The notes beneath the pieces are model-generated. The model searched no databases. It was not told the DNA's origin and saw only the letters and a list, made by a program, of their open reading frames with translations. From the NCBI RefSeq assembly GCF_041435115.1, contig NZ_CP108046.1, forward strand, positions 10,540,001 to 10,604,000: a DNA stretch of 64,000 bases, written 5' to 3'. Of this stretch, positions 1-8,687 are shown piece after piece; position 1 is the first letter of the stretch, and each line of letters begins with the position of its first letter. The stretch is from Streptomyces sp. NBC_00289 (GTDB lineage: Bacteria > Actinomycetota > Actinomycetes > Streptomycetales > Streptomycetaceae). Made by a program: the position numbers and the translations under genes.

Positions 1-1816
1 TTGGTTGCCTGTTCCCAGTGCCGCCGCACCGTCTGGTCGGTGATCTTGGCGTAGTGCGAGGTCATCTTGTGCGAATCGTGGTCCAGGAGGACGCGGACAA
101 CCTCTTGCGGGACGTCTCGGTTGATGAGTCGGCAGGCGAAGGTATGCCGCCATTGATGGGGTGTCAGGTGTACTGGCCGGCCGTGTTCGTCACGCACCTC
201 GCAGGTCTCCAGCCAGCGGCCGAGCATCCGCCGGTAAGTGCCGTCCGCCAGCGGGAGGTTCCCCGAGACGTTGGCGCGTTGGCGGGGAAACAAGCAGACC
301 GTCCCGTCCGGCCACCGGTCCAGCATCCGGCGTTGTTGCTCGCGTATAGCTGCTTCGAGTTCCTCGTCAATGGGCACGGCCGCCCCGCGCCTCATCTTGG
401 TGTTGAAGTAGGGCGCCCTGGCCGTCGTGGAGGAAGCAGTCGAAGTCGAGGGCCAGAGCGCTGGAAATGCGCAGTCCGCAGCGGGTGAGGATGAGGGTGA
501 CCAATCGGCCTGCCGCGTCGGGCCAGCGGTCCAGGTTGCCGGGCGACTCGATCTGGGTCATGACGTACTCGGCAAGGCGCCGGTCGACTTGCTCGGGGAC
601 CGGCGGGACGTCGCCGACGTAGAAGGCCGCGGTGCCGGACAGGGTCTCCTCCCAGCCGTACTGCCGGATGTTCTGGAAGAACAGGTTGAGCGCGCCGATC
701 CTCGTCTTCTTCATGCTGTGCCCGCCGGGTTGTGACATCACGTGGGCGAGGTAGCGCTCCAGCAGCGGCCGGTTCACTTCGGCGAGCGCATCGACGCCGG
801 CGGACGTGAGGAAACCGCCGAAGCAGATGAGCGCGTCGACCCCGGCGCGGGCCGCACCAATGCTCAACCCGGACGTCAGCCGCAACCTCGTCCATCGTTT
901 GCCCAGCTCACGGAGCCAGAACTGGGGGATGCGGTCGAATCGCAGCCGGGCGCGTGGACAGGGACGTCCAGCCGGGGTGGTGATGCCGGGCAGTTTGTGG
1001 AGCCGCCACACATCTCTGGGGTACTCGATCCCCCAGCCAGTTCCGTCGCGCAGGGCCTCCAGCCCGTCACGGGCGTCGAGGAGGAACAGAGCCGACTCGT
1101 CGGCCTGGGCCCCGACCTTTTGGCGCCGCTGCTGTTCCGATAGGTCCAGCAGCGAGGCGACCCCGAGTGCCTTGACGCGTCGGACTGCCGGCATGACCAG
1201 GCGAGGGGCGGCGATGCGGGAGCGGGCGTCGTGGCGGCATTGCAGCGCGTACTGGATCTCCAGTTTCAGTTGTGGGGCCAGGTCACGCAGATCGATGCTG
1301 GCGGTTCCGACCAGTTCGCAGTCGGCGATGAAGTGGTCGGGGTCGGGGCGGCCGTGGCGGTGCCAGCGGTCGTCGTGTCCGTGCAGAAGAGCTTGGCGGG
1401 GTTTTCGACCAAGAGGTTGCAGAACGGCAGACGGCACTCGGACGTCGTGGTGTCACGTGGGGCCAGGTCAGGGGCATTCCAGGTGGCCGGGTCGGGCTTG
1501 CCGGCCCGGCTCCAACGGTCGTGGTGTTTGGAGCACAAGCCGTTTCTGGCGCGGCGTCCGTAGCGACAGCCGTCGATGACGCAGGCGGCCAGCGATCTGC
1601 GGCCTCGGACCGGTGGGCCGGGTTCGGCGAGGAAGTCCGTCATCGGCGGGCGGCCGCGCTTGCGGAACCGGATGTCGTGGGCGTTGCAGAGTCCGCGCCT
1701 GGCCGACGCTGCCGTCGGTCGCAGTCCATGACCGCGCACTCGTCGGCGATGAAGACGGGGTCGTCCGGAGCGGGGACGTAGATCTCGGTGCGGAACTCGG
1801 ATCGGACGACGGCCAT
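1..1816 (-). pseudogene. Tn554-like tyrosine recombinase TnpB, frameshifted, 3' end off the window
   Basis: Site-specific tyrosine recombinase of the TnpB type found in Tn554-like transposons. The probable start is the ATG at 1816 (reading MAVVRSEFRTEIYV). The N-terminal part has repeated Cys/His motifs such as CVIDGCRYGRRARNGLCSKH, and the C-terminal part (about 1-370) carries the catalytic HQWRHT and HYAKI motifs. The reading frame is broken at about 1720, 1380 and 412. At 1720 and 1380 one base appears lost from a short run of C or G. Reading across the breaks restores a continuous recombinase, so this is an inactivated gene or contains sequencing indels. It lies directly after tnpA on the same strand, the usual tnpA-tnpB order; any tnpC would lie left of base 1. 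The assignment to the tyrosine recombinase superfamily is secure, the Tn554 subgroup less so. Confidence 0.75.
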
Positions 1817-1823
1817 GAGCTGC

Positions 1824-2917
1824 TCAAGCAGCTCGTCCGTCCCGATGCCTTCTCGGCGGGAAGGTGCGGACGCTGGAGGCCGCAGGCTGGTTCACCGGCC
1901 GGGAGGTCCGGCTGTGACACTCCTTCACCGTCTCCATCCCGGCCCCGCGGCGAAGCAGCCAGGTGGCGTAGGTGTGGCGGTATGGGTGGGGTTCAAAAGC
2001 GATCCCGGTGGCCTTCCGGAGCCGTCTGACCAGGTCATAGACGGCCGGATAGCCCCAGGGGCGGCCGTGGGGTTCGGCGAAGAGGTTCACGAAGACGTAG
2101 TCGGAATCCAGGGCGCCGTACTCGCGGTGCAAGCAGTCCGAGTACAGACGCATCAGCTCCGCGCTCGCCGGAATGCTGCGGGACCGGCCGGCCTTCGCGC
2201 GGGCCCGGTTGTCGTTCTGCCGCGGCACCACGGTCACATGCCGTTCGGCGATCGCGATGTCGTCGTGCCGCAGGCCGAGGGCCTCACCGATGCGGACCCC
2301 AGTGTCCAGCAGCAGGGCGAACAGCAGCCGGTCCCGCAGGTGTTCGCAGGAGTCCAGGATCTTCTGGACCTGGGCGGCAGTCAGGACGCGGGGGTGCTTC
2401 CGTCCGGTCTTGAGTTTGATCGTCCGGGTCCGCTCGGGCTTGCCGGAGGCGATGTGCTGCAAGAACGGCTTGTAGGAGGTGGCCGCCGATCGATGCGGTC
2501 CGGCCGGGCGCATCGTCACCAGCAGGTCGGCGACCTCGATGCCGCTGCGGGCGTGGAACTCGTAGAACGTGCTGACCGCGAGAGTTTGCGGTTCACGCTG
2601 GAAGCCGTGCAGTGGTACTCGACCGTCGGCAGCACCGCCACCGTCCCGCTCCGGGCTAGGGGCGGCAGCCGAAGCCAGGCCACAAAGGAGCCCGCTGCCT
2701 CCAAGTCCACTGATTTCCAGTCCAGTTCACGACCGTCGAGGTAGTACCACCAGTCCTTCAGGTCGTGGGCGTACGCCTTGACGGTGTTCGGCGACCGCTC
2801 GATCGCCGTCAGGTAGGCCAGGAACGACTCGACCGGATCGACCGGTCGCAGATCATCCCCCAGCAGCGTCCACGATTCCGTCGTCGACCCGGGTGCCAGC
2901 ACCCTCTGTACGCGCAT
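1824..2917 (-). pseudogene. Tn554-like tyrosine recombinase TnpA, frameshifted
   Basis: Tyrosine recombinase of TnpA type. The ATG at 2917 is preceded by GAAGGGG. The N-terminal SAM-like core-binding domain (residues about 20-110) contains SPNTVKAYAHDLKDW. The frame then breaks near 2585, where CTCTCG-GCGGTC has lost one G, and continues at 2519-1824. The catalytic part shows the first arginine region (LLDTGVRIGEALGLRHDD) and PHPYRHTYATWLL (HxxR). After METVKE at about 1905 the frame shifts again, so the box with the second histidine and the nucleophilic tyrosine is lost. The gene is therefore inactive as written. It sits immediately upstream of tnpB and would form the recombination complex with it. 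Confidence in the family is high. Confidence 0.75.
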
Positions 2918-3024
2918 CGCGCATTCACCCCTTCCGTGTTGGACAGCAGCAGATAACCGCATCCACGACGGGAGTTGGGGAAACTTCAGAGTGCTTCACG
3001 CACATGAAGGACACACTCGTGCGG

Positions 3025-3453
3025 GCTCAAGATAACGGGCGCAAGCGGCACGTCGTGGTCGACACGCTCGGCCAGCTGCTGGGGGTGATGGTCACCGCCG
3101 CGGACACTGGCGGCCGCGCCGCCGCCCGGGTGCTGCTGGAAGAGGTGGCCGACGCGCACCACCGGCTCGCCCTCATCTGGGCCGACGGCGGCTACACCGG
3201 CCCCCCCGTCGAGTACTGCCTCACCGCGTTCGCCCTGGTCCTGGCGATCGTCAAGCGCAGCGACGACATGCGCGGCTTCGTGGTGCTGCCCAAGCGGTGG
3301 ATCGTCGAGCGCCTCTTCGCCCACCTGATGCGCACCCGCCGCCTGGCACGCGACTACGAACGCCGCACCACCAGCGCCGAAGCGGTGATCTACTGGTCGA
3401 TGATCCTGCTCATGACCCGCCGCCTGGCCCGGCCACGGTCTGCGCGAGGGTGA
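3025..3453 (+). pseudogene. IS5-family transposase remnant (C-terminal half)
   Basis: C-terminal half of an IS5-family DDE transposase. Homologous reading starts at about 3037 with NGRKRHVVVDTLGQLLGV, continues through WADGGYTG (second Asp region) and ends with LPKRWIVERLFAHLMRTRRL and YERRTTSAEAVIYWSM, the typical Glu-containing C-terminal motif. The first catalytic region and the N-terminal HTH are absent, so it is a truncated, non-functional copy. An in-frame ATG lies at 2893, but the residues before about 3030 do not look like transposase and probably belong to the neighbouring element. Its 3' end overlaps the 3' end of the minus-strand gene at 3410-3961. Confidence 0.75.
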
Positions 3454-3961
3454 ATCTGCCCGGCGCGGGCTCGGCCAGCCAGCCGCGCGCGACCAGGCGT
3501 TTCGCCGTCGACCGCAGCGCCTCCATGCGTGCCGGCACCGCGTCCATGCCGAACGCCGCGGCCCTCTCCTGGCAGGTCAGCGGCCCTTGATGGAGCCGGT
3601 GCCGGTCCGCGAGCACCTGCAGGATGCGCTGGTAGTCCACCGACAGCACCGACCAGGCCAGCCCCTCACGCCACACCGGCACCTGCGGCTTCATATTCGC
3701 CGCATCCGGCACCTGCGACGTCTTTCCGGCCTGCTCCCCGGCGGCCGACGCGGTCCCCTCGACCCGGGCGCGGTCCTGCCCGCTCTCGTCCGCCGGGGCC
3801 AGCACCTCACCGACCCGCGAGCAGGCGATGGCCCACTCCTTCCATTCCCGCTCGGCCACGGCCAACTCGGCCTGGATACGGTCGGCCTCCTCCCGTAGCT
3901 CGTCTACACGACGGCGAGCACCCAGCTCACGCTGTTCCAACAGCCCGACCACCGACGGCAT
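3410..3961 (-). CDS. Coiled-coil protein of unknown function, often IS-associated
   Basis: A 183-residue soluble protein. The start chosen is the ATG at 3961, preceded by GGGAGG at suitable spacing; a longer reading from 3988 lacks such a site. Residues about 5-45 form a charged coiled coil (RRVDELREEADRIQAELAV). The middle is a low-complexity linker. The C-terminal 80 residues (WSVLSVDYQRILQVLADRH, then LRSTAKRLVARGWL) look like a winged-helix DNA-binding fold. I recall similar proteins beside transposases in many Streptomyces genomes, but no function is known to me. It converges with and overlaps the IS5 remnant by about 44 bp. It could be an accessory gene of a transposon or an orphan regulator. 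Confidence 0.6.
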   Translation of the reverse strand: MPSVVGLLEQRELGARRRVDELREEADRIQAELAVAEREWKEWAIACSRVGEVLAPADESGQDRARVEGTASAAGEQAGKTSQVPDAANMKPQVPVWREGLAWSVLSVDYQRILQVLADRHRLHQGPLTCQERAAAFGMDAVPARMEALRSTAKRLVARGWLAEPAPGRFTLAQTVAGPGGGS

Positions 3962-4078
3962 CCACGACCTCCCAGGGAGCGACAGCACGACAGGCCACTA
4001 CTCCCACCGAATCACCGACCCCACGCCCGACCAGCAAAAACGCGGCGATCACGTCCGGAAAGCCAACAGCTTCTGAGG

Positions 4079-5353
4079 TCATTCGGCGGTCTGGGTAAGA
4101 CTGCTGGAGTGGGCGGATCGCTGGCTGGCTTTGAGGAACAGAACAGCGCTGAGGGCGCCCAGGGCGGTGCAGAGGCCCCACCAGGGGATGAGGCCGACGG
4201 CGGTGAGAGCCAGTCCGGCGGTGGCCGGGGCGATGAGGCCAGCTGCCGAGGTAGTGGAGGCGGCGATGCCCTGGTAGTAGCCGTGGCGGCCGTCAGGGGT
4301 CAATCTGGCGGTGAGGGTCGCGAAGGCGGGGGTATAAAGCATTTCGCCCACCGTCCACACCACGACGGTGAGGGTGTAGGTCGAAGCCGTGTCGGCCAGG
4401 GCGGTGAGTCCGAAGCCGAGACCTACTAGTGCGCCGGCGACAGCGAGGATGCGGTTTTCGTTCTTTCCGGTCAGCCAGCGGGTCAAGGGGACTTGCAGGG
4501 CGATGATGAGCACACCGTTGACGGCCAGGGTGGTGCCGTAGACGGTGCTGCTCAGGCCGTCGGCCTGCAGGGAGACCGGGAGGGTCACGGAAGCCTGCTT
4601 GAACAGCAGGCACACCAGGAAGGAGCCGATGAGCGCATACGGCAGACTCCCGCAGCGCCAGGCCGCAGGAGACCGGCGCGGGAGGGCACTTGGGTCGGGA
4701 GGCGCTGCTTGGCCAGGTTGCGCTGGCCTGTGGACGGCCGACGCCGCAGCTGCGGCGTCGGGCATGGGGGGAGGGTGGCCTTGTGGGATCCGGTAGCCGA
4801 ACAGGGCGCAGGCGGCGGTGATGGCAGCGCTGCCGGTGAAGAGCCAGGCGCTGTGGTGGTCGATGAGGACGCCGGTGGCGAGGGGGGCCACGCCGTAGCC
4901 GATATTGGTGGCCCAGTAGGTGTAGGAGAAGGCTTTCAGACGCTGGGCGGCAGGCACGATGTTGGTGATCATCGCGGTGCGGGCGGCACGGGCGGTGCTG
5001 GTGGTGAGCCCAGCCAGGCCCGCGCAGGTGACGATGAGCCAAGGGTGACGGACGTGGCCGAGGGCCAGCAGGGCTGCGGCGCTGGGTAGTTGGGCAGTCA
5101 ACATTATGGGGCGGGGGCCGAAGCGGTCGGCGAGGATGCCACCCAGGGGCGCGGCGAGGGTGCCAGCGCCGAAGCAGGTGATAGCCAGGCCGGCGAAGAC
5201 GGGGCTGTGACCGAGGCTTTCGGTGAGGTAGGGCGTGAGGAATAGGACGATGAAGCCGCCCAGGGCGGTGAGCAGGGATAGGGTCCACAGCTGCCAGTAG
5301 GAGCGTGGCAGCCGGTCCGTTGCTTGGACGGGTGAGGGCTGGATCGACGTCAC
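4079..5353 (-). CDS. MFS-family efflux transporter
   Basis: A 424-residue integral membrane protein of the major facilitator superfamily, predicted to export a small molecule or peptide across the cytoplasmic membrane. About twelve hydrophobic segments are visible, split by a longer Pro/Ala-rich central loop (residues about 190-235). The cytoplasmic loop motif after TM2 reads GGILADRFGPRP, the classic MFS motif A. The start codon ATG (5353) overlaps the stop of the TfuA-like fragment upstream, indicating translational coupling. That coupling suggests the transporter belonged to a TfuA-containing biosynthetic locus and exported its product or conferred self-resistance. Substrate is not readable from sequence. 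Confidence 0.85.
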   Translation of the reverse strand: MTSIQPSPVQATDRLPRSYWQLWTLSLLTALGGFIVLFLTPYLTESLGHSPVFAGLAITCFGAGTLAAPLGGILADRFGPRPIMLTAQLPSAAALLALGHVRHPWLIVTCAGLAGLTTSTARAARTAMITNIVPAAQRLKAFSYTYWATNIGYGVAPLATGVLIDHHSAWLFTGSAAITAACALFGYRIPQGHPPPMPDAAAAASAVHRPAQPGQAAPPDPSALPRRSPAAWRCGSLPYALIGSFLVCLLFKQASVTLPVSLQADGLSSTVYGTTLAVNGVLIIALQVPLTRWLTGKNENRILAVAGALVGLGFGLTALADTASTYTLTVVVWTVGEMLYTPAFATLTARLTPDGRHGYYQGIAASTTSAAGLIAPATAGLALTAVGLIPWWGLCTALGALSAVLFLKASQRSAHSSSLTQTAE

Positions 5354-5760
5354 AACGGGGTGGTTGCCTGGTGGGCTTGCATCCGCTGCCAGACGTTGGT
5401 GGTTTCGAACACGAACGGCTCAGCCGTTACGTCTGTAGTCCGCTCTCGGGGACGGGCGAGCAGGTGGAGCGCTTTGCCATTGCTTTTGAGATCCGGGCGC
5501 TCGGTGCCGATGGACTCCCACAGCCGGTCGGCCTCCTCGGACGGCAGGCCGTCGGCTTGTGCCTGGTGCAGGTGCCGGGGCCAGTTGCCGTCGGGCCAGG
5601 AAGCGTCCATGGCTCTATGCACCTGCCATGCCCTGCTGTTGGCGCTGATCAGCCCTGCCGCCTCTGCCCGGTGCAGCCGGTAGCGCATGTTCACCATGGC
5701 TTCGGAGACGGGCCGGTAATCGTACTCGGCTGCGGCATACGCCAGCACGACTTCGTCCGC
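5350..5760 (-). pseudogene. TfuA-like protein, C-terminal fragment
   Basis: C-terminal portion of a TfuA-like protein, the partner of YcaO enzymes in peptide thioamidation. Reading from the junction near 5760 gives ADEVVLAYAAAEYDYRPVSE followed by AMVNMRYRLHRAEAAGLI. This parallels the DDDEVTLMHG and LSEPMIHIR block of the complete TfuA at 12167-12850. The N-terminal half with the GPT and SMGA motifs is missing; an IS3-family orfA remnant abuts at about 5757-5766. The remaining open frame could start internally (for example near 5748) but would lack the conserved core. It overlaps the MFS gene by four bases. The TfuA assignment rests on motif resemblance and is good but not certain. Confidence 0.6.
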
Positions 5761-6008
5761 AGGACTTCATTCGCCCAGAGCAGTTCCCTCACCTCGCGCC
5801 GCAGCTGGGCGAGTTTCTCCTTTTCCTCGGTGGCGAGCAGGTCGTCCTGCTCACCGGTGTTGGCCTCGGCCTGCCGGATCCAGCCGCGCAAGGCCTCGTG
5901 ATGCAAGCCGAGTTTTTCGGCTATACAGCGGATGACCGGCTTCGGCTCGGCAGCGCGGTACATCCGCACCGCACGCTCAGGCAACTCCAGCGGGTACGGG
6001 GCAGGCAT
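5758..6008 (-). pseudogene. IS3-family OrfA remnant
   Basis: N-terminal and central part of an IS3-family OrfA (DNA-binding helix-turn-helix protein). The ATG at 6008 gives MPAPYPLELPERAVRMYRA, then GLHHEALRGWIRQAEA (helix-turn-helix) and a leucine-zipper-like end, LRREVRELLWANEVLRT. The frame runs out of homology at about 5758, where the TfuA-like fragment begins. The rest of orfA and all of orfB are missing. It marks the recombination or insertion that destroyed the TfuA gene. Confidence 0.7.
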
Positions 6009-6276
6009 CGCCTGGGCTCCTCTCATGCAACCCATCCGCCTCTCTGCCAACGCCTGCCGCAACTCGGGGGAACCTCAAGGCGTTGCCCGTGGCGACACTG
6101 TTGACCTTGAGCTTCAGCACTGGCCTCGGGGTTGTCTCCACCCCAACACGCCCCGCCGCAACTTGGCTGAGCAATCACTACTTGCTTCTATACGCGGGGC
6201 TGCCCGGTTTCGATCGGATCTGTAAGAGCGACCGAGGATAGGTGACACTTCAGGCGACGGGTTTGGGGCGGGTGTC

Positions 6277-6363
6277 CTATAGGTAGCGGTTTCGGGCCTG
6301 TTGGATGAGGCAACGCATGGTGACGAACGTGGCGGCGAGGTAGAGGTAGAACTCGACGTGGAG
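6277..6363 (-). pseudogene. Transposase C-terminal scrap
   Basis: About 28 codons reading HVEFYLYLAATFVTMRCLI and ending in RNRYL before a stop. The sequence resembles the extreme C-terminus of actinobacterial DDE transposases of the IS5/IS1182 kind. No other part of that gene is present between the IS3 remnant and the IS6 element. Subfamily cannot be assigned from so short a piece. Confidence 0.35.
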
Positions 6364-6535
6364 CTGTCACGTTGGCTGGCCGGTGCGGGATGATCATGCT
6401 CGGGAGGGGGCTTGCCGTGGGAAGCGCGTTGCCGTCGTTTACCGGGGGCACCGGTATCCAGTGGAGATCATCTCCCACTGTGTGTGGCTGTACTTCCGGT
6501 TCCCGCTGAGCTTCCGCGAGGTCGAGGAGCTGATG

Positions 6536-7968
6536 GGTCACGTCCCCTGTGATGGTGTAGGCGATCAATCCTCCGTAGTGTTCGGGGTGTTGGGGAGTGC
6601 ATGGGTGGTGTGGTCGGCGTGTTCGGCGGCGTAGATGGCAGTCATGCTGCCTTCGGACAGGTAGCGGCGGGGGAAGGCGATCCATTCGTCGTGCATCTCG
6701 CTGAGCACGGCGGTGACCAGCCGCTCGAGGGCGGCCGGGTTGGGGAAGACCTGCACGACGTCGGTGCGGCGCTTGATCTCGCGGTTGATCCGCTCCAGGG
6801 GATTTGAAGACTGGATCTTCTTCCAATGCGAGATGGGAAAGGCAGCGAAGGCGGTCAGGTCCTCCTTGGCGTCCAGGAGCATCTGCCTGACCTTGGGAAA
6901 CTGCTGCCCGAGCATGTCGGCCACCGCATCGAGTTGGTGATGGACGGCTTCGGCGGTGGGCTGGATGAAGATGGTGCGGATGGTCGCCGCGACCATTTCC
7001 CCGGATTCCTTGGGGATCACGGAAAACACATTCCTCAAGAAATGGACACGACAACGCTGCCAGGCGGCACCGAGCATGACCTTGCGGATCGCTGCCACCA
7101 GGCCGCTGTGACTGTCGGAGATGACCAGACGGACCCCGCCCAGGCCGCGTTCGCGCAAGGAGCGCAGGAACTCGCTCCAGAACGCTTCGGTCTCGCTGTC
7201 ACCGACCATCACACCCAGCACCTCACGGCCGCCGTCCTCACTGATGCCGGTGGCGATGACCACGGCCTGGGAGACGATCCGGTGGTTCACGCGCACCTTG
7301 CAGTAGGTGGCGTCCAGGTAGAGGTAGGGGAAGCGGCTGTGATCCAGGGGCCGGCCGCGGAAGACCGTGAGCTGTTCGTCCAGGTCACCGCAGATCCGTG
7401 AGACCTCGCTCTTGGAGATTCCGCTGTCCGCGCCGAGCGCCTTGACCAGGTCGTCGACCGAGCGGGTGGACACCCCGTGCACGTATGCCTCCATGATGAC
7501 GGCGTAGAGCGCCTGGTCGATGCGGCGCCGCCGTTCCAGCAGGCTGGGGAAGAAGCTGCCGCTGCGCAGCTTCGGTATCGCCAGGTCCAGATCGCCGGCC
7601 TGGGTGGCCAAGGTCTTCTCCCGGTGGCCGTTGCGGAAGGCGGTGCGGGCTTCGGTGTGCTCGTTCCACTGGGCGCTGATCCGGCCGCTGAGCTCGGCCT
7701 CGATCAGCTCTTGCAGCATGCGCTCGGCGACGTTGCGGACGAGCTCGATCCCGTCCGCCGTGCGTAGTGACTCCAGCAGGCGTTGTAGGTCAGACTGGGA
7801 CAAGGCCATCGGGCACCTCCAGGGTTGAACTGGCCGTTCACCAGGGAGATTTGCACGGTGGCCTGCCTCATGCGCAGGGAGCGGAGACCGTCACCGGATG
7901 CACGCCCCGGGCACCCGCCCGCGCACACCCACACGGTGATCGCCTACACCATCACGCGGGACGCCATC
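6536..7968 (-). mobile_element. IS256-family insertion sequence with 8-bp target duplication
   Basis: A 1433-bp element. Its 32-bp imperfect terminal inverted repeats share the inner core GTGATGGTGTAGGCGATCA. The target duplication AGCTGATG lies at 6528-6535 and 7969-7976. Removing the element and one duplication rejoins the IS6 transposase reading EELMLERG. One transposase gene on the minus strand fills the element. With intact ends and an intact transposase it may be active. Confidence 0.85.
6565..7809 (-). CDS. IS256 (Mutator-type) transposase
   Basis: A 414-residue DDE transposase, the usual length for IS256. Catalytic residues are visible in order: Asp in YLDATYCKVRVNHRIVSQ, Asp in RLVISDSHSGLVAAIRK, and Glu in NPLERINREIKRRTDVVQVF, the family signature. 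The N-terminal region is rich in Arg/Leu helices for DNA binding. The ATG at 7809 follows a GGAGGTGCC sequence, a strong ribosome binding site. It acts on the 32-bp ends at 6536 and 7968. The gene is complete with no frame breaks. Confidence 0.93.
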   Translation of the reverse strand: MALSQSDLQRLLESLRTADGIELVRNVAERMLQELIEAELSGRISAQWNEHTEARTAFRNGHREKTLATQAGDLDLAIPKLRSGSFFPSLLERRRRIDQALYAVIMEAYVHGVSTRSVDDLVKALGADSGISKSEVSRICGDLDEQLTVFRGRPLDHSRFPYLYLDATYCKVRVNHRIVSQAVVIATGISEDGGREVLGVMVGDSETEAFWSEFLRSLRERGLGGVRLVISDSHSGLVAAIRKVMLGAAWQRCRVHFLRNVFSVIPKESGEMVAATIRTIFIQPTAEAVHHQLDAVADMLGQQFPKVRQMLLDAKEDLTAFAAFPISHWKKIQSSNPLERINREIKRRTDVVQVFPNPAALERLVTAVLSEMHDEWIAFPRRYLSEGSMTAIYAAEHADHTTHALPNTPNTTED

Positions 7969-8266
7969 AGCTGATGCTCGAGCGCGGTGTCGTCGTGTCC
8001 TACGAGACGGTGCGCCGGTGGTGCCTGAAGTTCGGACAGGCCTACGCGAACGGCCTGCGGCGCCGCCGTCCCCGGCCCGGTGACAAATGGCACCTGGATG
8101 AGGTCTTCATCACAATCAACGGGGAGCAGAAGTACCTGTGGCGGGCCGTCGACGCCGACGGCAACGTGCTCGACATTCTTGTCCAGAACCGCCGCGACAA
8201 GGCTGCGGCCAGGCGTTTCTTCCGCAAGCTCCTCAAAGGGACCCGCGCGGTGCCGCGGGTGGTCGT

Positions 8267-8328
8267 CACCGACAAGCTCCGCTCCTACGGCGCCGCCCAC
8301 CGACAAGCTCCGCTCCTACGGCGCCGCC
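8267..8328 (+). repeat. 31-bp perfect tandem duplication
   Basis: Two back-to-back copies of a 31-bp unit beginning CACCGACAAGCTCCGC and ending GGCGCCGCC, at 8267-8297 and 8298-8328. The unit length is not a multiple of three, so it frameshifts the IS6 transposase after KLRSYGAAHR. The first bases of a third unit follow at 8329. This looks like replication slippage or an assembly artefact. Confidence 0.85.
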
Positions 8329-8687
8329 CACCGCGAGGCGACGCCCTCGGTCGATAGCTCCCACAAGGGACTGAACAACCGGACGGAGAACTCGCACCAG
8401 CCGACCAGACAACGCGAACGTGCGATCGCCTGTTGTAGCGCCGATATGTGACATCCAATGAGGAATCCAGCACTAGGCCGGCGAGCGTTTTGCGGCGGGT
8501 ACGATCCTGACGCCCCATCACAGCGACGCCTATCAGCTTCAACAGCACCGCTGGCGCACCGAACACTAGCCCTGGGTATTCAGCGGAATTGGGTGATCTG
8601 ACGCCCCGATAGCAGAAAGGTGCCGTTGACCTGCGAGGATGCGAGTGTCTAGGTCGTATCCGCTGCAGAGAGCAAGGCACCTTTCTG

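Larger units (their letters stand above)
6383..8451 (+). pseudogene. IS6-family transposase split by IS256 and damaged by a 31-bp duplication
   Basis: IS6-family DDE transposase in two pieces. The left part (to 6535) reads VVYRGHRYPVEIISHCVWLY then FPLSFREVEELM. The right part resumes at 7969 with LMLERGVVVSYETVRRWCLK, DKWHLDEVFITING (catalytic Asp) and VVVTDKLRSYGAAHR. IS256 sits between, flanked by the 8-bp duplication AGCTGATG. A 31-bp tandem duplication at 8267-8328 then shifts the frame; past it the other frame reads NRTENSHQPTRQRERA, the end of the catalytic domain with its Glu. The final residues (IACCSADM) are atypical, so the 3' end is probably truncated too. The true start codon is uncertain. 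Confidence 0.75.

Noticed and set aside
18..488. Plus-strand open frame of 156 codons
   Set aside because: It is the complement of the tnpB catalytic region, with GC-driven open frames; no ribosome binding site or recognisable domain.
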